A DNA stretch of 64,000 nucleotides from Acidobacteriota bacterium (GTDB lineage Bacteria > Acidobacteriota > Holophagae > Holophagales > Holophagaceae). Both the position numbers and the translations under genes were made by a program. Shown here piece by piece: positions 16,553 to 24,599 of this stretch; positions within the stretch are counted from its first letter, which is position 1, and every line of letters starts with the position of its first letter. The stretch spans positions 62,001 through 126,000 of the forward strand of contig JACPUT010000005.1 of NCBI GenBank assembly GCA_016192145.1, in the 5' to 3' direction. Below the pieces are notes generated by a model that was not told the DNA's origin, made no database searches, and saw nothing but the letters and a program-made list of their open reading frames with translations.

Positions 16553-18643
16553 TCAGACCCGCCGCAGCCTCAGCGCATTGAGCACCACGGTGAGCGAGCT
16601 GAGGCCCATGGCGGCGCCAGCCAGCATGGGGCCGCCGAAGCGCTCCAGCAGGCCGAAGGCGGCGAGGGGGACGAGGACGACGTTGTAGCCGAAGGCCCAC
16701 GCCAGGTTCTGGCGGATGACGTGGTGGAGCTTCACGGCGAGGCGCCGGGCCTCCAGGAGGGGGCGCAGGCCTTCGTGGCGCAGGTTCAGGGGGGCGCTGG
16801 CGGCGGCGGCTTCGAGGCCCGGGAGGCTGAGGCCCGCGTCGGCGGTGGCCAGGCCCGCGGCGTCGTTCACCCCGTCTCCGGCGAAGGCGACGATGCGGTG
16901 CTCCGCCTGCAGGGCCTGGATGCGCGCGGCCTTGTCGGCGGGGCGGGCGCCGCCCTGGGCGGAATCCAAGGGGAGGCCCGCCGCGAAGCGCGCCACGGCT
17001 TCGGGCCGGTCCCCGCTGAGGAGGTGCAGGCGCAGGCCCTCCGCCCGAAGGTCCGCTAGGACGGCGGGGGCCTCGGGGCGGGTGCCATCGGCCAGGAGAA
17101 AGAGCCCGAGCAGGGTGCCGCCTTCGGCGAGCCCCACGGCGAGGGCATCCTCCGGGGTATCAGGGAAGGTCAGACCCAGGAAGGTCGCGTTGCCCAGGCG
17201 CAGGGCGCGCCCCTCCACGGTGCCGCTGACACCGCCGCCGGGATGGGCCTGGAAGTCGGAGATGGCGGCTGGAATCCCGTCATGGGCCAGGCGCAAGGCC
17301 TTGGCGAGGGGGTGTTCCGAGTCCCGCTCCAGGGCCGAGGCCCACCGGCGCAGCTCGAGCTCAGAGCTGCCGCCGAAGGCGGTGACGCCGACCAGCTCGG
17401 GATGCCCCAGCGTGAGGGTGCCCGTCTTGTCGAGCACGAGATCCGTGGCCACGGCCAGGCGCTCCAGGGCGGCGGTATCCCGCACGAGCAGTCCTTGTCG
17501 CGCGGCCGTGCCCAGCGCGGTCGCGAGCGCCACGGGCGTGGCGAGGCCGAGAGCGCAGGGGCAGGCGATGACGAGCACCGTGACCGCGGGCCGCCAGGCC
17601 TCGCTGAGGTGCCCCGTGTGGAGCCACCAACCCGCCAGTGTGAGCACGGCCAGGGCGAGCATCGCCGGCACGAACACCTCGGAGATGCGATCCGCCAGGG
17701 CCTGCGCGGGGGCGTGGCTGCCTTTGGCTTCGGCCACCTGGGCCGCCAGCTGGGCCAGCCAGGTGCCCTGCCCCGCCCCGCGCACCTCCACATCGAGGCT
17801 TCCGCCGTGCACGAGGGCCCCGGCGAGGACGTCGTCCCCGGGCCCCTTGGGCACCGGCAAGGGCTCGCCCGTCAGGAGGGCTTCTTCGACCTCCGCGCGG
17901 CCCGTGATCACGCGGCCATCCACGGGGATCTTGGAGCCCGGGCGCACCCGGACCAGATCGCCCAGGCGCAGCTCCGCCACGGGCACTTCGGCTTCGGGGC
18001 CCGGTTCTAATCGCAGGGCCGTGGCGGGGGCCAGGGCCAGCAGCGCGCCGAGCCCTTCGGTGGCCCGGTGCTTGGCCCGGGCTTCCAGGGCCTTGCCCGT
18101 GAGCAGGAAGGCCGGCAGGCTGGCGGCGATCTCGAAGGAGGTGTGATGGGCCCCCGCCAGGGCTTCGGCGATGCCGGAGCCGTAGGCGGCCAGGGTGCCC
18201 AGGGCGATGAGCGTGTCCATGCTCGTCTCCCCCTTGAGCGCGAGCCGGAAGGCCCGGGCCAGAAAGCCCGCGCCGCAGCCGAAGGCCGCGCCCGCCGCCA
18301 GCAGGGCCTGCACCCAGGCGGGCAGGTGCAGGGGCACCCCGAGCATGGGCGCGATGAGGGGCAGTGCGAAGGCCCAGGCGAGGCCCACGCGGATCAGCGC
18401 GCCGCGCAGGAGGGCGGCTTCTTCCGCCGGCGAGGGCGTCAGCACCAGCTCGTAGCCCTTGGCCTTCACGGCCTCGGCGAGGGCCTGCGGAGTCACCTCC
18501 TCGAAGGTGACGGTGGCGCGTTCCCCGGCCAAATCCACGTGCACGGCCAGCACGCCGGGCACGGCGTTCAGGGCCTTCTCCACGCGGCGGACGCAGGACG
18601 CGCACGTCATGCCGCGAACGGCATAGCTCTGGAGGTCGGGCAT
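16553..18643 (-). CDS. copA: Copper-exporting P1B-type ATPase
   Basis: A 696-residue heavy-metal ATPase. It has one N-terminal HMA domain (GMTCASC, Cys 14 and 17), the actuator TGEPLP at about 258-263, the transmembrane metal motif CPC at 361-363 and the phosphorylation motif DKTGT at about 405-409; GDGVNDA lies in the hinge. CPC plus one HMA domain fits Cu(I) export from the cytoplasm (P1B-1). It is the distal gene of an apparent operon sigma factor-chaperone-copA: its start is 1 bp from the chaperone stop. That context supports copper over other metals. Confidence 0.93.
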   Translation of the reverse strand: MPDLQSYAVRGMTCASCVRRVEKALNAVPGVLAVHVDLAGERATVTFEEVTPQALAEAVKAKGYELVLTPSPAEEAALLRGALIRVGLAWAFALPLIAPMLGVPLHLPAWVQALLAAGAAFGCGAGFLARAFRLALKGETSMDTLIALGTLAAYGSGIAEALAGAHHTSFEIAASLPAFLLTGKALEARAKHRATEGLGALLALAPATALRLEPGPEAEVPVAELRLGDLVRVRPGSKIPVDGRVITGRAEVEEALLTGEPLPVPKGPGDDVLAGALVHGGSLDVEVRGAGQGTWLAQLAAQVAEAKGSHAPAQALADRISEVFVPAMLALAVLTLAGWWLHTGHLSEAWRPAVTVLVIACPCALGLATPVALATALGTAARQGLLVRDTAALERLAVATDLVLDKTGTLTLGHPELVGVTAFGGSSELELRRWASALERDSEHPLAKALRLAHDGIPAAISDFQAHPGGGVSGTVEGRALRLGNATFLGLTFPDTPEDALAVGLAEGGTLLGLFLLADGTRPEAPAVLADLRAEGLRLHLLSGDRPEAVARFAAGLPLDSAQGGARPADKAARIQALQAEHRIVAFAGDGVNDAAGLATADAGLSLPGLEAAAASAPLNLRHEGLRPLLEARRLAVKLHHVIRQNLAWAFGYNVVLVPLAAFGLLERFGGPMLAGAAMGLSSLTVVLNALRLRRV

Positions 18644-18644
18644 C

Positions 18645-18851
18645 TCAGGCCTCGACGACGGTGGCGGGGAAGCCTTCGTCCTCCAGCCGGCGCAGGGCCT
18701 CCGGCAGGGTGGATGGATCCTTGAGGGAGACCGCCGCGCGCTTGGTGGCGAGATCCACCTCGCAGGCGCCCAGGTCCTGGAGGGCGGCCTTTACCGTCAT
18801 GGCGCAGTGGCCACAGGAGAGGTCGGGGATGGAGAGGGTCAGGGTGCTCAT
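18645..18851 (-). CDS. copZ: Heavy-metal-associated (copper chaperone) protein
   Basis: A 68-residue stand-alone HMA domain with the metal-binding motif [12 protein letters not shown] (Cys 13 and 16), length and fold typical of CopZ-like cytoplasmic Cu(I) carriers. The His in the CGHC loop is a common variation. It sits immediately upstream of copA and downstream of the ECF sigma gene, so it probably delivers copper to CopA. Confidence 0.85.
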   Translation of the reverse strand: MSTLTLSIPDLSCGHCAMTVKAALQDLGACEVDLATKRAAVSLKDPSTLPEALRRLEDEGFPATVVEA

Positions 18852-18874
18852 GGGGGCTCCTCGAGGATCAGGCC

Positions 18875-19468
18875 TCAGGAAGAAGACGGATGGGGGTGGG
18901 AGGTCTTACAGCCGCCCCCGGATTTCGGTTGGCCGCACCGGCAGTCCAGGCAGCCGTGCTCGGTGCAGGTGCCACAGGTGGCCACGAGCCGCTCATGGAG
19001 GGCCTTGCGGGCCCGGTGCAGGCGCACGGAGGCGGCGTTGGCGGTGATGCCCAGGGCCTGGGCCGCCGCGGCCGGCGTGGCGCCGCCCAGATCCACCCGG
19101 GCGAGGATGTCGGCCTGGTCGGGGCTGAGGGTGGGCAGGAGCCCGTTTACACACTCGCAAAGACGGGCCTCCACCTCCGGGGGCAGCTCCGCTTCCGGCA
19201 GCTCCCAGGCGTGGGCCTCCAGGGCCCGGCCCTCGGCCGCGCGGCTGCGGGCGCGATCCACGAGGGCATTCCTCAGGAGGCGATAGAACCAGGCCACGAG
19301 TTTCTCGTCGTCTCGAAGCTGCTCGCCCCGCTCCAGGCTGCGGACGTAGGCCTCCTGCAGGATGTCCTCCGCCTCCGCCGCGCTGGCGGTGCGGGGGATG
19401 AGGAAGGCCAGGAAGCGGCGGTGTTCCGCCACGAGGCGTTCGACGACGTCGGAGGTCTCATTCGACAT
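18875..19468 (-). CDS. ECF sigma factor with cysteine-rich tail (CorE-like)
   Basis: A 197-residue RNA polymerase sigma factor. Region 2 covers about 10-75 (ILQEAYVRSLERG, then VAWFYRLLRNALVDRAR) and region 4 about 110-162 (TPAAAAQALGITANAASVRL). It also carries a CEC pair in the inter-domain linker (Cys 104, 106) and six more cysteines after region 4 (165, 168, 173, 176, 178, 187). That arrangement is known from the CorE/ECF44 group, which senses copper or other metals directly through the cysteine-rich tail without an anti-sigma factor. ATG 19466-19468 follows GGAG. Lying 23 bp before the chaperone and copA, it probably controls them. Confidence 0.85.
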   Translation of the reverse strand: MSNETSDVVERLVAEHRRFLAFLIPRTASAAEAEDILQEAYVRSLERGEQLRDDEKLVAWFYRLLRNALVDRARSRAAEGRALEAHAWELPEAELPPEVEARLCECVNGLLPTLSPDQADILARVDLGGATPAAAAQALGITANAASVRLHRARKALHERLVATCGTCTEHGCLDCRCGQPKSGGGCKTSHPHPSSS

Positions 19469-19481
19469 AACTCCAACTATC

Positions 19482-19502
19482 GCACCCTGCCCTGCAGGGT
19501 GC
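19482..19502. promoter_or_regulatory. Inverted repeat just upstream of the ECF sigma gene
   Basis: GCACCCTG (19482-19489) and CAGGGTGC (19495-19502) form a perfect 8-bp inverted repeat starting 13 bp before the sigma-factor start codon. It could be an operator or a leader hairpin near the ribosome-binding site. No promoter elements can be assigned with confidence in the 124-bp divergent gap. Confidence 0.3.
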
Positions 19503-19592
19503 TCCCCTTCGCTTCGCTCCGGGAGTCGGAGCCTCCATTCTGGATCCGGTTCTGCCGATGTTGGGCACACTGGTGGCAAACCCCGAGGCCCC

Positions 19593-20351
19593 ATGTTCAC
19601 CCGCGCCCTGCTCCGCACCCCCGGACCCGACTTCGCCGATGGCATCACCACCGCCGGCCTGGGCAAGCCCGATCATGCGCTGATGCTGGCGCAACATGCC
19701 GCCTACGCGAAGACCCTGCTGGGCCTCGGCCTGGCCATCGAGATCCTGCCGCCCCTGCCCGGCTTCCCCGACGCCTACTTCGTGGAGGACCTGGCCGTGG
19801 TCGTGCCCGAGGTGGCCGTCATCACGCGGCCCGGGGCCCTGGCCCGGCGCGGTGAAGCCCCCCACATCGAAGCGGCCCTCTCGAAGCATCGCCCCCTTGC
19901 CCACATCACCGAGCCCGGCACCCTGGATGGCGGCGACATCCTCATCGTGGACCGCACCGTCTTCATCGGCCTCTCGGATCGCACCAATGCCGAGGGGGCC
20001 CGCCAGCTGGCGGAGATCCTCGGGGCCCACGGATACGCCTCGCGCACGGTGCCCGTGGCCGAGGGCCTCCACCTCAAGAGCAGCGTCACCCACGTGGGCG
20101 GGAATGACCTCCTCGTGAGCACCGCCTTCGCCTGCCGTCCGGAATTCGAGGGCTTCACCTGTCATGTGATCGATGAGGACGAGACCTACGCCTGCAACAC
20201 CCTCCTCGTGAACGGCACCCTCATCACCCCCAAGGGCTTTCCCAAGACATTGGCGCGGCTGACAGCGCTCGGCAGACCCATCGTGGAACTCGACATGAGC
20301 GAGGGCCGCAAGATGGATGGCGGGCTCACCTGCATGTCGCTGCGGTTCTAG
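19593..20351 (+). CDS. Dimethylarginine dimethylaminohydrolase-like (DDAH) amidinohydrolase
   Basis: A 252-residue member of the amidinotransferase superfamily. Visible motifs are FVEDLAVVVPE, GTLDGGDIL, the catalytic His in EGLHLKSSVTHVGGNDLL and the nucleophile Cys about 247 in DGGLTCMSLRF at the C-terminus. These match DDAH, which hydrolyses methylated arginines to citrulline; some bacterial relatives act on other guanidino compounds. ATG 19593 gives the usual N-terminus. It is divergent from the ECF sigma gene and convergent, with a 4-bp overlap, with the DUF2238 gene. Confidence 0.87.
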   Translation: MFTRALLRTPGPDFADGITTAGLGKPDHALMLAQHAAYAKTLLGLGLAIEILPPLPGFPDAYFVEDLAVVVPEVAVITRPGALARRGEAPHIEAALSKHRPLAHITEPGTLDGGDILIVDRTVFIGLSDRTNAEGARQLAEILGAHGYASRTVPVAEGLHLKSSVTHVGGNDLLVSTAFACRPEFEGFTCHVIDEDETYACNTLLVNGTLITPKGFPKTLARLTALGRPIVELDMSEGRKMDGGLTCMSLRF

Positions 20352-20974
20352 GAAGCGGACTCCAGCTTCGCCATCAGGCGGTCGTGGAACCGCGAGAGCA
20401 GCAGCAGGGCCGTGGTCCCGCCCAGCAGCGCCATGAACATATCCGACTGGGTGTCCCAGGGATCCCCCTGGGTGCCCAGGAACTCGTCGGCGCCCTGACC
20501 CAACGCCAGGGCCGAGGCCCACTCGATGAGTTCGTAGAGGGCGCAGATGGCGAGCACCACGCAGATCACGAGGAAGGCCGCCATGGCCCCGCGCTTGAGG
20601 TGGCCCTTCCGCAGGAGCACCTCCCGGGCCAGGATGGCGGGCACGAAGCCCTGGGCGAAGTGGCCCAGCTTGTCGTAGGGGTTCCGCGCCGAGCCCAGCA
20701 CCTTCGCCATCCAGAATCCGAAGGGCACCCGCGCGTAGGTGTAGGCGCCGCCCGTCATGAGGATCACCGCGTGGAGGAAGATGAGGCCGTAGAGCAGCGT
20801 CGTAAGGGGGAAGCGCCGCCAGGTCATCGCCATCACGGGGAGGGCGATGAGGATCGGGAAGATCTCCAGGAACCAGGTGAGGCGGTCGTGGGGGTGGAGG
20901 CCCGACAGGGCCAGGAGGGCCAACAGGATGAAGCCACAGATGACCAAGGTCCTTGGTTGAGGTGTGGCGTCCAT
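20348..20974 (-). CDS. DUF2238 (YjdF-like) inner membrane protein
   Basis: A 208-residue polytopic membrane protein with about six hydrophobic segments. The YjdF/DUF2238 hallmarks ARNPYDKLGHFAQGFVPA, ALYELIEWASAL and LGTQGDPWDTQSDM are all present. The function of the family is not established; conserved acidic and His residues suggest a catalytic or ion-handling role. Its stop overlaps the DDAH-like gene on the opposite strand by 4 bp. Confidence 0.88.
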   Translation of the reverse strand: MDATPQPRTLVICGFILLALLALSGLHPHDRLTWFLEIFPILIALPVMAMTWRRFPLTTLLYGLIFLHAVILMTGGAYTYARVPFGFWMAKVLGSARNPYDKLGHFAQGFVPAILAREVLLRKGHLKRGAMAAFLVICVVLAICALYELIEWASALALGQGADEFLGTQGDPWDTQSDMFMALLGGTTALLLLSRFHDRLMAKLESAS

Positions 20975-21022
20975 GGTCCCTCCTGCGCCCCATCATGCCT
21001 GAGGCTGGGCCGGCAGCTTGGG

Positions 21023-21104
21023 TTCGAATCCCCCACCCTCCGCACCCCACATCGAAAACGCCCACCTTGCGGTGGGCGTTTTGACTGGCGGAGAGTGGGG
21101 GATT
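21023..21104. repeat. tRNA-Ser 3'-end-derived palindromic repeat, copy A
   Basis: 82 bp, 80 identical to 21232-21313. It contains a tRNA-like 3' end on the + strand (TTCGAATCCCCCACCCTCCGC), a terminator hairpin (CGCCCACC/GGTGGGCG) and the 3' 20 bases of the tRNA-Ser(GGA) gene on the - strand, with no tRNA body attached. The 320-bp gap 20975-21294 contains this copy, a 127-bp spacer and copy B; no gene is apparent. Confidence 0.85.
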
Positions 21105-21231
21105 CCCTCCAGGGCCACCCTGCGGGCATCCCTTCCGGCCGGCTGGCCGCTGCGCACGCCGGTTCGTCTGGGACGAACCGGTTCGGTCGCGCTCGCGACC
21201 TCACCTCCGGCTACCTGCGCGCGGCTCCGCA
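21105..21231. other. Spacer between tRNA-derived repeats, palindrome-rich
   Basis: 127 bp with no open frame of note. It holds a perfect 10-bp inverted repeat CCGGTTCGTC/GACGAACCGG (21159-21168 with 21172-21181) followed by GGTCGCGCTCGCGACC, another palindrome. The content looks like repeat-derived rather than coding sequence. Confidence 0.5.
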
Positions 21232-21313
21232 TTCGAATCCCCCACCCTCTGCACCCCACATCGAAAACGCCCACCTGGCGGTGGGCGTTTTGACTGGCGG
21301 AGAGTGGGGGATT
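21232..21313. repeat. tRNA-Ser 3'-end-derived palindromic repeat, copy B
   Basis: The same 82-bp unit as copy A. Its right end is the genuine 3' end (21295-21313) of tRNA-Ser(GGA), and its centre is that tRNA's terminator. The left end is an inverted, degenerate copy of a tRNA 3' end, so the whole unit folds on itself. Confidence 0.85.
21265..21291 (-). terminator. Rho-independent terminator of tRNA-Ser(GGA)
   Basis: On the - strand AAAACGCCCACC and GGTGGGCGTTTT form a near-perfect stem-loop ending in a T-run four bases after the encoded CCA. A second copy exists within repeat A. Confidence 0.88.
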
Positions 21314-21385
21314 CGAACCCCCGATAGGCTTTTGACCTATACACACTTTCCAGGCGTGCTCCTTAAACCACTCGGACAACTCTCC
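21295..21385 (-). tRNA. tRNA-Ser(GGA)
   Basis: A 91-nt class II tRNA on the - strand. Acceptor GGAGAGT pairs with ACTCTCC, with discriminator G and encoded CCA. The anticodon stem CACGC/GTGTG encloses the loop CTGGAAA, giving anticodon GGA (UCC/UCU codons). A long variable arm and the T-loop GGTTCGAATCC are present. Confidence 0.97.
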
Positions 21386-21498
21386 AGTGTTCGCGGTTGA
21401 ACGCGAACGGGCAGTCTAGCACGGAAGCGGGGGGGCACCAAGGCGGAAGGCCGGAAGCCATGCCTGACGCCGGATCGGGCCGGCCCTACACTTGTTCC

Positions 21499-22239
21499 AT
21501 GCGCCTCCACCTCTCCCGCTTCGTGTGCATGGATCCGGCCTCCAACCTGGCCCGCATGGAAGCGGAAGCCCGTGCGGCCGCCCAAGGCGGCGCGGACCTC
21601 GTGGTGTTCCCCGAAAGCTTCCTCCACGGCTACACCCGGGAACTGGATCCCACCTTGGCAAGGGCGGCGTTCCGTCGGGTCTCCGGGGATCATCCCGAAA
21701 CCGGCTTCGTCTTCGGCTCCTTCTCCGAGGACCGCCGCAATCGGATGACGGTGTGGCAAGGGGGCGCCGAGAAGGCCAGCTACGACAAGGTGCACCTCTT
21801 CGCCCCCAACGAGGAGGCCCGCCTTTGGGACCCCGGCGATCGCTACGTCACCGCGAGGCTGGGGGACTGGACCCTGGGCCTCCTGAACTGCAACGATCTC
21901 CGCTTCCCCGAGCAGGCCCGGGCCCTGGTCATGGAAGGCGGCGCCGATCTGCTGCTGGCCGTGGCCTGGTGGCCCTGGCGCCGGGACCACGTCATCTCCA
22001 CCCTGCTGCGGGCCCGGGCCATCGAAAATGCATGCTTCGCCGCCGTCTGCGCCATCAGCGCCTCCGAGTGGCCCGGTGAGGCCTTCGCCGGGGCCGGAAA
22101 CCATGTGTTCGACCCCTTGGGCGAGCCCCTGCGCTCACCGGACGACCACACCTACACCCTGGATCGAAGCCGCTTCGACGCCGTGATGGTGGATCCTCGA
22201 ACAACCTTCATGGATATCCGTACCGTCGACCGCTGTTAG
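21499..22239 (+). CDS. Carbon-nitrogen hydrolase (nitrilase superfamily)
   Basis: A 246-residue hydrolase with the Glu-Lys-Cys triad: Glu about 39 in VVFPESFLHGY, Lys about 97 in YDKVHLF and Cys about 131 in NCNDLRFPEQ. It is close in pattern to omega-amidase/carbamoylase-type members that cleave amide C-N bonds. The substrate cannot be inferred. The chosen ATG gives the standard N-terminus (RLHLSRFVCMDPASNLARM) but has no clear Shine-Dalgarno; a longer in-frame version is unlikely. Confidence 0.85.
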   Translation: MRLHLSRFVCMDPASNLARMEAEARAAAQGGADLVVFPESFLHGYTRELDPTLARAAFRRVSGDHPETGFVFGSFSEDRRNRMTVWQGGAEKASYDKVHLFAPNEEARLWDPGDRYVTARLGDWTLGLLNCNDLRFPEQARALVMEGGADLLLAVAWWPWRRDHVISTLLRARAIENACFAAVCAISASEWPGEAFAGAGNHVFDPLGEPLRSPDDHTYTLDRSRFDAVMVDPRTTFMDIRTVDRC

Positions 22240-22287
22240 GAGAGCGGAGGCCCGATGTGCCTTCGCGGGCCTCAAGGTGCCGCATCC

Positions 22288-22344
22288 AACGCGAAGCGCG
22301 CGAATGGATTCCGGTTTGCGGGGCGCTCAGCGCCCTTCGCGTTG
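22288..22344. repeat. Short GCGAA-family inverted repeat
   Basis: AACGCGAAGCGCGCGAATGG at 22289-22308 faces CGCCCTTCGCGTT at 22331-22343. It is a shorter, less regular member of the GCGAA family, lying between convergent genes. Confidence 0.6.
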
Positions 22345-22350
22345 AGCTAT

Positions 22351-22479
22351 TCAGTGGTGCACGCCAGGTTGGTATAGCAGGGCGAGCAGGATGCCCAGGA
22401 GCAGCGCCAGCCAGGCGAACAATTCCATGCGCAGGGGCTCGTGGATGTGCCCAAAGGGGTGGAGGTGGGGGAGCCGCAT
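22351..22479 (-). CDS. Small 42-residue membrane protein
   Basis: ATG 22477-22479 is preceded by GGGAGG at good spacing. The peptide has a His-rich start (LPHLHPFGHIHEP) and a single membrane segment ELFAWLALLLGILLALLY, ending in QPGVHH. Size, start signal and clear hydrophobic helix support expression. I do not recognise it; a small envelope or metal-related peptide is possible. The remaining gap to 22727 shows no other gene. Confidence 0.5.
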   Translation of the reverse strand: MRLPHLHPFGHIHEPLRMELFAWLALLLGILLALLYQPGVHH

Positions 22480-22727
22480 GGGAACCTCCCGAAAGTGAGG
22501 CACCCCCAATATCGTCCCAAGGGCCCCTCCCGCCGTGAAATCGATGTGACGGCCCGCCACTGACGGGTGAACGGCGTCCTTGGCTTCGACACCTGGACCG
22601 GGGGTTCCTTCAGCCCGGCCCATGTGACAAACCCCAGGCGATCGGAGCTCCGACGCCTGAACCCGAAAAGGCCGGGGTCGGGCCTCAGAAGTCCGGGATC
22701 GGGCCCCGCCTCATATAAACTGGCTGG

Positions 22728-23660
22728 ATGCCCCTTTCCTGGCCCTCGCCATCCCGCCTTGCCCTCGTCCTGGCCCTAGCCTGGGCCATCTATGTCCTCG
22801 TCTGGACCCCGGGGCCCCTCGGCCTCCGGTTCCTGGGCTTCTACCCCAAGGTGCTCGGTTCCAAGATCGTGGGTTGGGCCGCCAACCGGCGCATCCCCAA
22901 GGGTTGGAGGGAACCCATCCTGGGCCGCTTCGGCCGCCATTTCGGGGCGAATTTCGATGAGGCGGAACGACCCCTGGATCACTACGAATCCCTGCAGGCC
23001 TTCTTCACCCGCCGCCTCAAGCCCGGGCTCCGGCCCCAAGCGGAGCCCCAGCCTGGGTATCTCAACAGCCCCGTGGACGGCCGGATCATCGCGTCGGGGC
23101 GCATTGAAGCCGGCATGGCCCTCCAGGCCAAGGGCCTGCCCTACCGAATCACCGAGCTGCTCAAGCACGATCCGGATGCCAAGCGCTTCGAGGGAGGCCA
23201 TTTCCTCACCATCTACCTGGCCCCCAAGGACTATCACCGAATCCACGTTCCCATCCAGGGCCGGGTGACGGCCGTGGGCAGGGTGGATGGTGAGCTTTGG
23301 CCCGTGAATGACGCCAGCACGGGTAACGTGCCCCGCCTCTATGAACGGAACCGCCGGGCCACCTGGGTGGCCACGGGCACGGGCCCCGATGAGGGCCTCG
23401 AGGTGGCCGCCATCCTCGTGGGCGCCACCCACGTGGGCGGCGTCGTCATCGACGAGCGCTGGCTGGAGAACCAGGTCCTGCCGAAGGATGGCTCCCTGGT
23501 CGTGGACAACCTCGCCTGCGAGCCCGGGGATGACCTCGGTACCTTCGAGTTCGGCTCCACCGTGGTGTTGCTCATCGGCGGACCCAAGGCAGGCCAGTGG
23601 GTCGCAGAGCTTACGGAGGGCGACGTCAAGATGGGCCAGCGGCTGGGAGCTTGCCGGTGA
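22728..23660 (+). CDS. psd: Phosphatidylserine decarboxylase
   Basis: A 310-residue membrane-associated proenzyme that makes phosphatidylethanolamine. The autocleavage motif is FGST at about 275-278 (usually LGST), where Ser becomes the pyruvoyl group. The catalytic Asp is in NSPVDGRII and the His in YLAPKDYHRIHVP. A hydrophobic N-terminal helix (LALVLALAWAIYVLVW) anchors it. TATAAA lies just upstream but no matching -35 is clear. It is followed by an ATGAACAG-type repeat and scpB. Confidence 0.94.
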   Translation: MPLSWPSPSRLALVLALAWAIYVLVWTPGPLGLRFLGFYPKVLGSKIVGWAANRRIPKGWREPILGRFGRHFGANFDEAERPLDHYESLQAFFTRRLKPGLRPQAEPQPGYLNSPVDGRIIASGRIEAGMALQAKGLPYRITELLKHDPDAKRFEGGHFLTIYLAPKDYHRIHVPIQGRVTAVGRVDGELWPVNDASTGNVPRLYERNRRATWVATGTGPDEGLEVAAILVGATHVGGVVIDERWLENQVLPKDGSLVVDNLACEPGDDLGTFEFGSTVVLLIGGPKAGQWVAELTEGDVKMGQRLGACR

Positions 23661-23671
23661 GCCAGGCTTTT

Positions 23672-23758
23672 ATCACCGTTCATCACTGTTCATCACTGGT
23701 TGGCATTTTTTCACCGGTGAAAAGAAAACCGGTGATGAACAGTGATGAACAGAGATGA
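23672..23758. repeat. ATGAACAG-type inverted repeat between psd and scpB
   Basis: Left arm 23672-23700 (TCACCGTTCATCACTGTTCA and onward) is an imperfect reverse complement of the right arm at about 23728-23757. An inner palindrome TTTTCACCGGTGAAAA lies between them. Related in word content to 4936-5009. Confidence 0.75.
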
Positions 23759-23792
23759 AAAACGCGGCACCTTTTCTTTGAGGCAGGGCCGA

Positions 23793-24599
23793 ATGAGCAC
23801 ACCCGAACCCGAGCAGAACTTCCTGGATCCCTTGGATCCGGCGGAACCCAAGGTCTTCGAGGCCCCCCTGCTGGAGCAGGAGGAATCCTCCGAGATGGAG
23901 GGCTTCGACCCCTTCTGGGAAGAGGGCGGCGACCTGCCCGGCGCCCTGGAGGCCCTCTTCACGGCCGCCGGCGAGGTGCTGGACATCCCCAAGCTCCGCG
24001 AGCTCACGGGCTTCCCCGAGGGCGCCCTGCGACAGGCCATCGAGAAGCTGCAAGAGCGGCTGCAGCCACCCCGCGGCCTGCGCCTCATCGAAGTGGCCGG
24101 CGGCTGGCGCATGGCCACCTCCCCCCTCTACACGGAGCTCGTGAGCCGCATGGTCACCACCGTGCGCAGCGGCCGCCTCACCCCCGCCCAGCTGGAGGCG
24201 CTGAGCATCATCGCCTACCGCCAGCCCGTGACCTCGCCCGAGATCAACCAGATCCGCGGCGTCTCCAGCAGCGCCACGCAAATCAAGAGCCTGCTCGAGC
24301 GCGACCTCATCGTCACCGCCGGCCGCAAGCCCGTGGTGGGCCGCCCCATGATGTACGCCACCACCCAGGCCTTCCTCGTGCACTTCGGCCTCAAGAACCT
24401 CCACGACCTGCCCCAGCTCGCGGACTTCGGCGAAGGCAAGCTCGAAGCCCAGGCCCTGCTGGCGCTGGAGCCTCCGATGCCCGAGGACGGATTGTTCGGA
24501 GCGACGGCGGAATCCGAAGAGGTTTTGGAACAGGATGGACAGGATATCCAGGATGAAGGCGCCCCTTCGGAGGCCGAGCCCGAACCGGATCAGCCCTGA
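23793..24599 (+). CDS. scpB: Segregation and condensation protein B
   Basis: A 268-residue ScpB, the winged-helix kleisin partner of the SMC-ScpA complex in chromosome segregation. The core covers about 45-210 with ALEALFTAAGEVLDIPKL, LTPAQLEALSIIAYRQPVT and VVGRPMMYATTQAFLVHFGL. ATG 23793 gives a normal N-terminus plus an acidic extension. The last ~25 residues (EQDGQDIQDEG and on) are acidic and low-complexity and are encoded by one arm of an ATCCTGT-type inverted repeat. scpA is not adjacent. Confidence 0.93.
   Translation: MSTPEPEQNFLDPLDPAEPKVFEAPLLEQEESSEMEGFDPFWEEGGDLPGALEALFTAAGEVLDIPKLRELTGFPEGALRQAIEKLQERLQPPRGLRLIEVAGGWRMATSPLYTELVSRMVTTVRSGRLTPAQLEALSIIAYRQPVTSPEINQIRGVSSSATQIKSLLERDLIVTAGRKPVVGRPMMYATTQAFLVHFGLKNLHDLPQLADFGEGKLEAQALLALEPPMPEDGLFGATAESEEVLEQDGQDIQDEGAPSEAEPEPDQP

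Noticed and set aside
11460-21385. A genomic island between the two tRNA-Ser genes
   Set aside because: The genes between them (upp, copA, DDAH-like, methyltransferase) share the window's codon bias, and the tRNA 3'-end copies do not bracket this block.
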